This document shows, one piece after another, positions 9,460 through 19,921 of a stretch of DNA of 64,000 bases (its first letter is position 1; the number at the start of each line of letters is the position of its first letter). Below the pieces are notes generated by a model. That model was not told the origin of the DNA and searched no databases. It saw only the letters and a program-made list of their open reading frames with translations. The stretch comes from Culex pipiens pallens (Eukaryota > Arthropoda > Insecta > Diptera > Culicidae), in assembly GCF_016801865.2 (NCBI RefSeq), contig NC_068937.1:71782984-71846983 (forward strand), in the 5' to 3' direction. A program made the position numbers and the translations under genes.

Positions 9460-9703
9460 GTAAGTATTGTGTAGTATTTGAAAGTGAAAGGCCATCTTAA
9501 AATACTGAAACTGGCACGACTGTTACGGCACGATGTTGATTTGTTATTAGACTATCTGCAGCTCGAAGTTTTATAATTGTTTCAAATTGCGAGCAGTTTT
9601 AAATTTCTCGAACTGGCGAAAATGAAACTAGAACACGATGCTTGCAACGCGCTGATCTAAATGTTGTTTTAAAAAAATGCTTTTAATTGTGTGCGTATGA
9701 TTA

Positions 9704-9943
9704 CACTCAACCCCCGGTGGTTGGTCAATTTTTCGTTTGACACTTTTTGTAGTTTGTACCCCTTTGGTTGGTCAAAGTCAAACTAAAAAGTGACGAACTG
9801 TCACTTTTTACACGGCGCTCACGCACATTATCAAACCAAACGTTTGGTAGTGTGTGTAAATTCCGTGTAAAAGGGATGTCAAACTAACAAGTGACCCTGT
9901 TCGTTTGAAAACAGTTGGTGTCAAACCATAGGGGTTTGAGTGT
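9704..9943. mobile_element. 240-bp TA-flanked MITE (CACTCAA family), copy 1
   Basis: Ends CACTCAACCCCC... and ...GGGGTTTGAGTG flanked by TA (9702-9703, 9944-9945). The interior holds inverted motifs caaactaaaaagtgac / gtcaaac. Two further copies lie at 30893-31014 and 56137-56216. Tc1/mariner-type by TSD. Confidence 0.75.
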
Positions 9944-9970
9944 ATCAACACAGCATCATGGTGTGGGTAT

Positions 9971-9995
9971 GTGTGTGTGTGTGTGTGTGTGTGTG
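9971..9995 (+). repeat. (GT)n microsatellite
   Basis: A run of about 12 GT units lies just downstream of the MITE, followed by a T-run. The next ~270 bp (9997-10270) are GC-richer and non-coding, and I recognise nothing in them. Confidence 0.9.
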
Positions 9996-10309
9996 CGTTT
10001 TTTTTTTACAGGGTCGGAATCTACTACCAGACACCTGAGGATTAATTTCTCAGGTAGTGTGGGGTTGGAATTTCCCGACCCACTAAACCAGTCCTTGAAC
10101 GCCATGCCCTTTTCCCCCCGGGACCACCTTTCGGTATAACTTCAGGGGGAGGCGTTGCATTTTCTGCACTAGTCTACTTACAGGATCCATGCCGGATACT
10201 AGAACCATTTCACAGTGGACGGAAACCCACCTCTGATCCCATTAAATTGAAGCCGCTGTTTATTTCTTCTGAAAATAGTTTTTCTTATGTGAAATATGTG
10301 CATGGCAAA

Positions 10310-10950
10310 CCCACCGGAAATGACGGGAAAGGGTCCATTTTGCCCCATTTGTCCTAAAAATTGGAATTTTCTTGATTTTACATTTATAGGATATCAATAT
10401 ACTTATTTTGATGTAAAATTAGCAGGAGAATCGAATGGTCATATTTTCGAACCATTTGGAGTGACCCATTTTACCCTATGGGCCCTTTTTGGCGCATTTC
10501 GGTAATTTTACTCCTGTTTATAGCATTTAGCGTAGGAATTTCGTAAACTTATTTCTACTATGCGTGCAAAATCGGCACAAGAATCAAATAATGCTTATTT
10601 AGGATCATTCATAATAACTAGTTTTACCCCATGGGCCATTTTTCTAATTTTTCCTAATTAAATTTATTTATAAGTGTTTTGCGTATAATTTTAATAAACT
10701 TATCACTGATATTTGTATAAAATGGCCATGAGAACTGAAAAACACTGTTTTGAAATTATTTGAAACTTCCTATTTTACCCCATGCCCCTTTTTAAAATAT
10801 ATCATATAATTTGAATTGTTTTTCGAAGCAATTTGCAAAATATGGTGATAGATTAATTACTTTGTAATGCGTAACATGACCAAGCGAATTCAATATTTAT
10901 ATTTTGGAATTGTTTGAAATAGCCCGTTTTACCCTATTAGCCCTCTCATC
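10310..10950 (+). repeat. Decayed ~150-bp tandem repeat
   Basis: A motif close to TTTTACCCCATGGGCC recurs at about 10336, 10467, 10623, 10773 and 10926, at spacings near 131-156 bp, each followed by an AT-rich arm with shared words (tttaataaactt, gcgtataat). Copies differ a lot, so the array is old. From 11000 to 12460 the DNA is AT-rich and I see no genes or clear elements. Confidence 0.5.
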
Positions 10951-12470
10951 ATGCTTAGGCAATTTATTGCCTTTAGAAGCTATTTGCGTATAATACTTAT
11001 TGAATAATGACAATTATTTGTGTTTTATGGACAGAAGAATTGAACATAGGAATTTTGAGATAACTTTGAACTGTAAATGATCAGTGCATCCTGCTCGTTC
11101 CCAATGTAAACATCACCAGCCTGACCAGAATAAACAGTTTGTAACTGATAGATCTTGCTGAAAAGTTAATAAGGCCTTTCCATTTTTTAAGTTTATGTCC
11201 CTCGACATTTGAATGAAAAAGTGTTTAAAATGCATTTTACACCTGCACTGTGGTTTTGCAATCATTAGTTTTCGAAATATCTATGTATTGACGCCTTTTT
11301 TTTGTTCCGAGAAAAAAAATCCGATACTGCTCTTCTTAATGAAAATAAATCTAAATATTTTTAATCGATCCCAAACATGCTACATATGATTTAAATTGCA
11401 GGAAAGTCGAATAGACTTCTATTTTCAGTAGAATTTTGAAGTTTTACGAAAAAAATATTGTGTAAGCTAATTTACGAGCCAATTTCGAAGATGAGGGTAA
11501 CTTAAACTTTGATAAATATTTGCAATGGCCGACATACAAGTAACCTAATTAATCAACTCATTTGAAAATTAAAAATAGAATGCATTGAAAAAACTTTATT
11601 GATGGATTTCCTAATTTTAGTGGATCAACTTAACCGATCTTTTCATCATGCTTTAAAAATAAATATTTTATATCGATCACAGCAATTCAATAGACTGAAT
11701 GGCACATCTGGCGCAGTATTTTGCGGATTCGGTTGCCAATTTCTGAGATTAAGGATCTAGTAAACTTTCGCCTTATGTTTCCGGGATCTGAATTTCTCGA
11801 GAAACGGGAAAAATATTGTAAGAATTCTGTGAATTATCCGGATCCCGGGATATTTTTAAAATAATAATAAAAACTATTTATCACTACTTTCGTTGAGTAA
11901 TCTATACAAACTGTAATATGAACAGGGATAGCAGCTATTCTAGATATTGTAATTTTATTTAGTTATTTTTTTTATTTAAAATCAACCACAATTCTTGATC
12001 CAATGAGATTCATATTAAATGTTTTGTTTTATTTATTTTTTCTTATTCAGTATTAATATGTATGTAAAAGCTTGAAAATAAAACACAAATTAATGTCTTT
12101 TATAATGATAACGATAGTGTCAATGTTATTACCATCACCTGAATCAAATCAGGACTAAAGTCTGATGGAGACAATAGATTTTACAGCATATAATTTGGAA
12201 ATCGGAGAACTTATTTTGTTTTTAAGAATTTTCTTCAACAAGCCAAATTAATATGCCAAATAAAAAATGATTTACAAAAAAAAAGTTTGTGAGAGATTTG
12301 TTTTATCATGTTTGACCTCTCCTCACTTTCGCAAATTAGAAAAGTCCACCAGCAAAAATTATTCCATATCTTCTATAAATTTTCAGCCTAAATTTCCAGA
12401 TCACCTTCGTCAAAATAAACACTTAATATTACACACTGCATGTACAATTTTTGCTAACACAAAAAAAAAG

Positions 12471-12545
12471 TTGCAACCGAAGGGATTCAAACCCCGCACC
12501 AACAGTACGGACTGACGCCTTAGCCCACTCGGCCATCAGACCGAT
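12471..12545 (-). repeat. tRNA-derived (SINE-like) sequence
   Basis: On the minus strand: TGATGGCCGAGTGGGCTAAG (A-box region typical of Ser/Leu tRNAs) and GGGTTTGAATCCC (T-arm/B-box), followed by an A-run on the same strand. The long variable arm expected of a Ser/Leu tRNA is missing and the anticodon stem is weak, so I call a pol III-type SINE head or tRNA pseudogene. Confidence 0.6.
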
Positions 12546-12756
12546 GAAAAGCTGTAAGGATAAACGCATATATGAGCTTGACATTTCGGTCAAGTAGGTT
12601 TCCCATACTGATGGGCTACATATTTCAGGGTGTAAAATCACATAAAATTGCATAAAATAATGCAATATTTAATTTACACCCAGAACTTTTACACGCAGCT
12701 GGATTACTATTTTTATAGCTGTGTAGATCACAGTTTTTTATCCTTTATAGATGTGC

Positions 12757-14815
12757 TTAATCATTAATTCCCCGAGGGCTAGAAATTGCTCCGCCGCACG
12801 CCATGGCGGAAGGTAATTATTATTGAAATTGAATGTACCTAAAATGTTTTTTCGTGGAAAGGTAGCTCCCTTTTCGATATATGTGACCTAGAAAATATTT
12901 CACCTAGGGATTTTCGATTTTTTGTCATTTTCAGTTTTTTAACTGTATAAATGGTGGCGCACGGTACTTTTGGTTACTTTGCGGTTGCACAGCACCTCCC
13001 AAATGCTTTTAATTGCAATGGATACTGATCAAAGGGGTCGTCCATGAAATATTTCACAATATTTAAGGCCCCACCCACCCTTACAATCCCTCTCCCACCC
13101 CACCCCCCTAATTTATTTAACAAAGACAATAACATTATTTTTAGTATGCGGCGTCCATAAAGTATGGCACACTAAAATCAGAAAAAAATAACCCCCTCTC
13201 CCCTATGCCACACATTGTCACGCAACCCCCCCCCCTCCTCTTGAAAAGTCCGGCACGTTTTGTAATTTGTTTTTTTTTTTGACATTTTTACTTTTTTTAG
13301 TTCTGAGTTCAATCAATGCCTTGTATCATGTTTGATTTATGAGTTAAGCTTATCTAACATCAAATAACTTTTTTGTAAAAATTTTAAGCCTGAATTTTCA
13401 TTTTTTTTCTATTTCCAGTACCCTTGGTATCCTTACACAGTTAGTTGCATATACCTAGCTCGACTTATTTCAGCACAACCGATTAGCAGAAAAAAAACAA
13501 AATTTACGGTTGATTTGGCTGACGAGTGTTAGGTAGTGCGATTCTCGGCATACTGCAAAATAAGTTCATTGTGTTTTTACTGGAGTGGGGCCTTAAATAT
13601 TGTGAAATATTTCATGGACGACCCCTTTGATCAGTATCCATTGCAATTAAAAGGATTAGGGAGGTGCTGTGCAACCGCAAAGTAACCAAAAGTACCGTGC
13701 GCCTCCATTTATACAGTTAAAAAACTGAAAATGACAAAAAATCGAAAATCCCTAGGTGAAATATTTTCTAGGTCACAGATATCGAAAAGGGACCCCCTTA
13801 GCTACCTTTCCACGAAAAAATTTTTTAGGTACATTCAATTTCAATAATAATTACCTTCCGCCATGGCGTGCGCCGTGTTACGGCAGCTCCGAAACCGCGT
13901 CATCATCTCCCCCGCGAGAGCAAAGAACTCCGGCAGGGTAAAGAGATCTTCCCCGGTGACTTCTTGCTGGGCTGCATTGCCGCTACCGGCCGCGACCACG
14001 CTGGCAAACGATCGCCCCCAGCCAGGAGGGAACGCTGAATTGTCCGCTGGAATCGTTCGCTGGCCAGCTGCAGGAACGGCTGCACTCGTACTTCGTTGAG
14101 GAGGGTGGGACGCTGCTGCTTTCTTCTTCCTCTTTTCCTGCTCCTCGAGGTAGGACTTGTGCGCGACGCATCCGCGGTAATTACCGGAATGGTTACCGCC
14201 GCAGTTCGCGCACTTTACGCGCGGCTTGGTTTGTTCTGCGTTTCCCCCAAGTCCGCCTTTCGTGGCAGTGCGCACACCTCCGAGAGGTGTGACTCACCGC
14301 ACTTCACGCAGCGGGGCTGGAGGTTGCAGTTCCGCGAGCCGTGGCCGAATTTCTGGCAACGGTGACATTGCGCTGCGTCCGTCGGATTTTTTGAGTAAAA
14401 CCGCCAGTTTACCCAAAAACCGTCCAACGCCTTAGTCCGCCGCAGGTCTTGAATCTTGACGGTGCCGCGGTCGAAGTACAACAGGTACAGTGTGTGTGTA
14501 CCTGTGACGGTTGTAGCTGCTTTCCTCGTCACTCAGCCTCGCGAACTTGTTACTGGTGGGAATGTTGGCGGATGTTGAAGCGCCATCGGTCGACGGATTG
14601 CCGGAAGTAGCTGAACGGAGCCTAAAAGGGCTGCGATCCTGGACGCGGTAATTAGCGTGTAATAATTTCGGGTCAAATCCTTTGGCGCACACACTCCCCG
14701 GCGCGATGGCGGACGACGCGGCGTTGGTTTGTTTACCTTTTTGCACACGGCCGGTAGACGAACTTCGCGGGTTTTTCGCACTCGAACTGCCACGGCCACG
14801 GCCGGCCCTTGGCAT
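12757..14815 (-). pseudogene. Second Gag-like ORF1 (non-LTR), frameshifted and interrupted
   Basis: Starts at the ATG at 14815 (MPRAGRGRGSSSAKN). A basic Ser-rich N-terminus is followed, after a frame change near 14530, by a partial PRE_C2HC-like region and CCHC knuckles (CHRCQKFGHGSRNC, CVKCGESHLSEVC). After a second shift near 14240 come another knuckle (CANCGGNHSGNYRGC) and a Lys/Arg then Pro-rich tail. The C-terminus is cut by the inverted-repeat element 12808-13859. Beyond it the frame continues for about a dozen codons to a stop at 12757-12759. It is related to but clearly different from the 407-aa Gag at 6730-7953. No RT follows here. Confidence 0.75.
12808..13859. mobile_element. 1052-bp inverted-repeat element, 8-bp TSD
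   Basis: Arms of ~270 bp (12808-13080 and 13585-13859) are near-perfect inverted copies, starting GGAAGGTAATTATTATTG. They are flanked by GCCATGGC on both sides (12800-12807, 13860-13867). Because this 8-mer is itself a palindrome, a few bases of TIR/TSD boundary are uncertain. The ~500-bp centre is non-coding. Removal restores the Gag C-terminus in frame. A diverged relative of one arm appears at about 48890-48951 (gtgacctagaaaatatttta), the site hit by the LTR element. Confidence 0.75.
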
Positions 14816-14895
14816 GCTGTTGGAGTAAACTCGCGGCTAATCACGGTAAATTACGGCGAAAAATTTCGAAAAAACGATGGAGCACTGAGCACTTG

Positions 14896-14977
14896 CCCAC
14901 TCAGCGCGTTCCGTTTGAATTCCGTTAAGAATTCCGCTTGAGCGAAAAAAGTTCGAATCGAATTCTAAACAGTGTTC
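14896..14977 (+). repeat. 82-bp repeat, inverted partner at 21910-21991
   Basis: Begins CCCACTCAGCGCGTTCCG and ends cagtgttc. It matches the complement of 21910-21991 with few differences. Both lie beside GAATTCCG-rich DNA (14978-15110 and 21783-21909). No target duplication links the pair. Confidence 0.6.
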
Positions 14978-16292
14978 CCCAATCAAACCGTTCTCCGCTT
15001 GACGGGTTCATTCCGCTTCGAATTTCGCTTCGAAAATTACTTCGAAAATTTCTAAACAGTTTGTCAGATTGGGTTCCGCTTCGATTCCGTTTGAGCAGTT
15101 CTTGCACAAGGGCGACACCTGTGTATTGTGGAACCTCGATGACATTTCGCCGCGTTTCGCCGAAGCGGTTTTTCTTTTATTGTGTGAGTGTGGCCTGCTG
15201 AAGCAAATGTCAAATTTGCTCAATCTGTTTTTTTTTTCTCGAGTGCCTGTTTTTTTTGAAATTTTTTTTTTTGAAATTAAATATGTCTTTATTGAATATT
15301 CTTATAATAATTACATTTCTTTTACATGCTAAGTGGTATGGCCTAATGCTCTTCATCTTTGTTGTATTTTTCGTTTTATTATTAACTGATCACATTTATT
15401 TTATTTACTTCAAATTGTTTTACATTATTGCATTGAATCGAATACATTTGGGTAAAAAAGATAAAAAATCACTTTAACAACTAATCCTAACTTAAAACTA
15501 AAAAAATAAATTCATTGAAATATTCAAAATCACTAGAACGAGTAAACTACGAACTGTATTTTAAGATGAATGCTCCAAGAGTTCTTACTTGTTCCTGGCG
15601 AGTTTTGCAACCACGCAGTGTTGTTGTCATCTCGATGAAAATGTTCAAAAGTTCTTGTGGTGAAAACAGGTCACTACTGCCTTCACCCGTTGATGTTGGT
15701 TGGTTTTCCCTCGGTTGCTGACTGAAGCCTGGAGGTGTTGTATTCTCTGCAGCTCTTTGCCGCTGATTCAACGGCAATGGCTGCAGATTTGGAACCACTC
15801 GAACAGATCCCGCTCCCGCAGGTGACGCCAAAGCAGGAAAATCCACGTCCGTGTATGCTGGTGGTGTTCTGCGATGATTTGGTTGGTGCCTCGTCGTCGC
15901 TTGCTGCCGAATTTTTACAAACTCAGCTCGTTTTGGGCAGCTTCGATTCTTGGTAGAATGGTCGCCGCCGCAATTGAAGCATTTCGCTTCGATGTTCTCG
16001 TTGATTGTTTCGCAAGCTTGAGTTTTGTGCTCACCTCCGCAGGTTGCACAACGACTCCTGATGAAACAGTTCCTTCCACCATGTCCAAACTGCAAACAGT
16101 TCGAACATTGTGTCACGTCACGGTGCACTGGTCGATAACGTTCCCAAGTCACGATGATGTTGAAAATTGCCCGAACTGCTTTCAGCTCAGACGGCGTTGT
16201 CGATCCTTTCTCGAGATGAACCAGGTACAGTTGATCACGATACTTGATGTCTTTGTTGTGTCTCGTCATCTTGAAGACTTCGATCACGTTCA

Positions 16293-19200
16293 TACATACC
16301 ATACCAATCAGCATAGCGCACCAGGTACGCGTGCTGTAGCAAGAAGACGCTTCCATCTTTCTCGATCTTGAGCTGCTACTCTCCAATTTCCCAGGTTACA
16401 GATCTTCCGGATATCACCATTCACTTGATCTCCCCACCGTGCGCGCGGTTTCCCTGCTCTTCTGCCTGTTCCGCCAGCTGGTTCAGCGCGGTCAAAAAGC
16501 AGTCTGACAGGCTGGCTCTCGTCCATTCGGGCGACATGGCCGGCCCACCTGAGCCTCCCGATCTTCGCCTGGGTGGCGATGGTCGGTTCTTCAAGAAACG
16601 CGTGCAGTTCGTGGTTCATGCGTCTTCGCCACACTCCGTCAGACACCTGCACTCCACCGTAGATCGTTCGTAGCACCTTCCGTTCGAAAACTCCAAGGGC
16701 ACGTTCGTCCTCCTGCCGCATCGTCCAAGTCTCGTGGCCATAGAGGACTACCGGTCTAATCAGTGTTTTGTACATCGTCAGCTTCGTGCGGCGTTGCACT
16801 CGATCTGATGTGAGAGTCTTCCGTGATCCGAAGTACGCACGATTCCCGGCAAAAATACGAGTCCGGATCTCTTTGCTGGTGTCGTTGTCGGCGGTTACCA
16901 GCGATCCCAAGTACACGAACTCGCTCACCTCCTCCAACTCATCATCATCCACAGCTAGAGGGGTGAGACACGGGGGGCCAACGTCCTTCGAACCCCTTCC
17001 TCTCATGTACTTCGTCTTCGTCGTATTCATGCCAAGTCCTACACGCCTTGCTTGTACCTTCAGTCGGGTGTAGACGTCCTTCACCGTCTCCAGGTTTCTT
17101 GCCACAATGTCGATGTCATCGGCAAAAGCAAGCAACTGGTAGGACTTGTTCATGATCGTGCCACTCGTGTCGATGCCCGCTCTTCGAATGATGCCCTCAA
17201 GGACGATGTTGAACAGCGCACAGGATAAGCCATCACCTTGCCGCAGCCCTCGGCGTGATCCGAAGGGTTCCGCTAAATCCCCCGAAACACGCACGTGACA
17301 CATCACACCATCCAAGGTAGCCTTGATCAGCCGAGTCAGTTTATCCGGAAATCCGTTCTCGTGCATGATCTGCCATAGCTGCTCGCGGTCGACTGTATCA
17401 TAAGCTGCCTTGAAGTCGATGAAGGTGTGATGTGTGGGCACGTTGTACTCACGACATTTCTCGAGGATCTGTCGGAGACAAAATATTTGGTCCGTGGTGG
17501 CGCGCGCGCCAGTGAAGCCCGCTTGGTAGGGCCCCACGAACCTCCTTGCATGGGGTGACAGCTGGCGGCAGAGGATCTGGGAGAGGATTTTGTAGGCCGC
17601 GTTGATAAGCGTAATGCCGCGGTAGTTGCCGCAGTCCAGCTTATCGCCCTTTTTGTAGATGGGGCACACGACACCATCCATCCACTCCTCCGGTAGCTTC
17701 TCCTCCTCCCAGATCTTGGAGATTACACAGTGAAGCGCCCTCGCCAGTTTCTCTCCTCCATATTTGAAGAGCTCACCGGGTAACCGATCCTTGCCGGCAG
17801 CTCTGTTGTTCTTCAGCTTCCTGATCTCCCTCTTCACCGTTTCTAGATCAGGCGCTGGGAACTGTTCATCAGCTGCGGGCGCTCCAAGGTTGACTCCAAC
17901 GCCGTCTCCGTCCGCTTCATCGCCGTTGAGGTGCTCGTTGAAGTACTGCTTCCACCTGTCCAACACCTCGCTTTTGTTCACGATCAGGTTTCCCTCGTTG
18001 TCCCTGCACACATCGGCTCGCGGCACGAAGCCTTTGCGGGACCGGTTCACCTTCTCGTAAAACTTTCGCGACTCGTTGACTCGGAATAGCTGCTCCATTT
18101 CTGCGCAATCCCGGTCTTCCTGCTGGCGCTTCTTGAGCTTGAAGACCGCGACCTGCCGATTCCGAGCCTGCCTGTATCGTTCCACGTTCCCTCTCGTCGC
18201 CTTGTGCAGCTTCCTGTCGTAAGCTGCCTTCTTCTCGGCGGTAATCCGTTGGCACTCGTCGTCGTACCAATCGTTTCGGCTGACTCGGATCGCACTACCC
18301 AGTGTGGCTTCCGCTGCACTGCCGATGGCTGAGCGGATACGGCTCCAACCATCTTCGAGCGAGGCTGCGCCAAGTTCCTCCTCACCTGGCAGATTCGCTT
18401 CCAGCTGCTGCGCGTAACTGTGGGCCACTTCCCCGTTCTGCAGACATGCGGTGTTGAACGGAGGGGCCCGCCGGCTTCGGCGTTGGTTGAACACCGTCGA
18501 CAGCTTTGAGCGCATGTCAACTCCAACTAGGTAGTGGTCCGAGTCAATATTCGCACCGCGAAAGGTGCGCACGTGCGTTACGTCCGAGAAGAATCGGCCG
18601 TCGATCAGGACGTGGTCGATTTGCGTTTTCGTCCGTTGGTCAGGTGATGTCCAGGTGGCTTTGTGGATGTCCTTGCGAGGGAAGTAGGTGCTCCTGACCA
18701 CCATTCCTCGGGAGGCTGCAAAGTCAATGCAGCGTTGGCCGTTGTCGTTCGTGACCGAGTGCAGGCTTTCTGGGCCTATTGTCGGCCGATACATTTCCTC
18801 CCTCCCAAACCGAGCGTTCATATCCCCAATGATGACTTTCACATCCTGCCGCGGACAGCCGTCATACACCTCCTCCAGCGTCGCGTAGAATGCTTCCTTT
18901 TCATCATCGAACTTTTCCTCGTGGGGGCAGTGCACGTTGATTATGCTGTAGTTAAAGAAACGGCCTCTTATCCTCAACTTGCACATCCGCTCGCTGATCA
19001 CCGTGAAGCCGAACACGCGATCCTGCATCTTGCCCCGCACAATAAAGCCGGTACCCAGCTTCTTGTCCTTGCCGCCGCTCAGAAAAAAACGGGAATCGGT
19101 CTGCCGACCTGGCCAGTCGAGCACCTGCTCCTCCTCCAAGCACACCTCCTGCAGTGCCACAACATCAAAGTTGCGAGGTTGCAACTCATTCGCCAATGCG

Positions 19201-19921
19201 AACTGGAAACCCAAAAAGTTCAGGGATCTGCAGTTCCAAGAACCGAGTCGCCAATCGGTGATCTGCTTTTTAATGGGCTTCTGCCGTTTGCTCCGGATTT
19301 CCAATCTTCTTGCCATTCGCGATCCTCTTTTTCGGTAGGCAGCCTTATCAGGGCCGCGCTACCTAGCCTCGGGGCGACGAGGTCGCCTACGAGCTACCGA
19401 GACTTAGCTCCGGTTTTCTCTCGATACCGTAACGGGGGCTTTTGTCTCGAAGCCTAACGGTCTTCATATCCGGAAGAGAACGTAGCAGCAAAACATAAAT
19501 ACACTGCTTTGTGCTTGTGTGCTTTTGCGCTACCGAAATCACTTTCTAAATTTTCAACAATTTCAAAAACTTTTACCACCTTTTTTTCTCAAAAAAATTG
19601 CACTCTCGACACACCGCGATCGACCTTTAATGGTGTGCGTGTCGTCACCCGTAGCGAAACACTAGCCCAGGCCACGACCGATCACTTGTTTTGCTTCCTT
19701 TGTTTCTTCCCACGATGCCGTCGCTGTGCAGCAGAATAATCTTCACTTTTTCTGCTCCGCCACCGATCGCAGGGGAAATATAATTCACTGCACTGATTCC
19801 CGGCACCTTCCCGCGTTGATTAGTATCACTTTGGGTCGCGATAAAACCGAGTACCGTGGTTTTGAGGATACTTTCGCGGAGCCGTATCGAGGCACAACAA
19901 GCGCGCACTACTGCACTACAC
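16293..19921 (-). mobile_element. Full-length RTE-clade non-LTR retrotransposon
   Basis: A 3.63-kb minus-strand insertion flanked by a 12-bp duplication CGATCACGTTCA (16281-16292 and 19922-19933). The same site is uninterrupted in copy A at about 7461-7472. It has a ~605-nt 5' UTR (19317-19921), one ORF, and a 3' end only ~15 nt after the stop, in a short ggtatggtatgta repeat tail and not poly(A). A single EN-RT ORF, tiny 3' UTR and microsatellite-like tail are RTE-clade traits. Confidence 0.85.
16308..19316 (-). CDS. Endonuclease-reverse transcriptase (RTE clade), intact
   Basis: 1002 aa from the ATG at 19316, with no internal stop. An APE-type endonuclease occupies about residues 25-270: GSWNCRSLN, ALQEV, GDMNARFG and the final SDHYLVG motif give the Asn, Glu, Asp/Asn and Asp-His catalytic residues. 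The linker is Lys/Arg-rich. Reverse transcriptase follows at about 500-770: NYRGITLINAAYKILSQIL, HHTFIDFKAAYDTVDR, GLRQGDGLSCALFNIVLEG and the catalytic FADDIDIV. The C-terminus has the RTE-type LRWAGHVARM ... RPRARWGDQ ... DRERWKRL block. The protein nicks target DNA and primes reverse transcription at the nick. All key residues are visible, so the element may have been active recently. Confidence 0.92.
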   Translation of the reverse strand: MARRLEIRSKRQKPIKKQITDWRLGSWNCRSLNFLGFQFALANELQPRNFDVVALQEVCLEEEQVLDWPGRQTDSRFFLSGGKDKKLGTGFIVRGKMQDRVFGFTVISERMCKLRIRGRFFNYSIINVHCPHEEKFDDEKEAFYATLEEVYDGCPRQDVKVIIGDMNARFGREEMYRPTIGPESLHSVTNDNGQRCIDFAASRGMVVRSTYFPRKDIHKATWTSPDQRTKTQIDHVLIDGRFFSDVTHVRTFRGANIDSDHYLVGVDMRSKLSTVFNQRRSRRAPPFNTACLQNGEVAHSYAQQLEANLPGEEELGAASLEDGWSRIRSAIGSAAEATLGSAIRVSRNDWYDDECQRITAEKKAAYDRKLHKATRGNVERYRQARNRQVAVFKLKKRQQEDRDCAEMEQLFRVNESRKFYEKVNRSRKGFVPRADVCRDNEGNLIVNKSEVLDRWKQYFNEHLNGDEADGDGVGVNLGAPAADEQFPAPDLETVKREIRKLKNNRAAGKDRLPGELFKYGGEKLARALHCVISKIWEEEKLPEEWMDGVVCPIYKKGDKLDCGNYRGITLINAAYKILSQILCRQLSPHARRFVGPYQAGFTGARATTDQIFCLRQILEKCREYNVPTHHTFIDFKAAYDTVDREQLWQIMHENGFPDKLTRLIKATLDGVMCHVRVSGDLAEPFGSRRGLRQGDGLSCALFNIVLEGIIRRAGIDTSGTIMNKSYQLLAFADDIDIVARNLETVKDVYTRLKVQARRVGLGMNTTKTKYMRGRGSKDVGPPCLTPLAVDDDELEEVSEFVYLGSLVTADNDTSKEIRTRIFAGNRAYFGSRKTLTSDRVQRRTKLTMYKTLIRPVVLYGHETWTMRQEDERALGVFERKVLRTIYGGVQVSDGVWRRRMNHELHAFLEEPTIATQAKIGRLRWAGHVARMDESQPVRLLFDRAEPAGGTGRRAGKPRARWGDQVNGDIRKICNLGNWRVAAQDRERWKRLLATARVPGALC

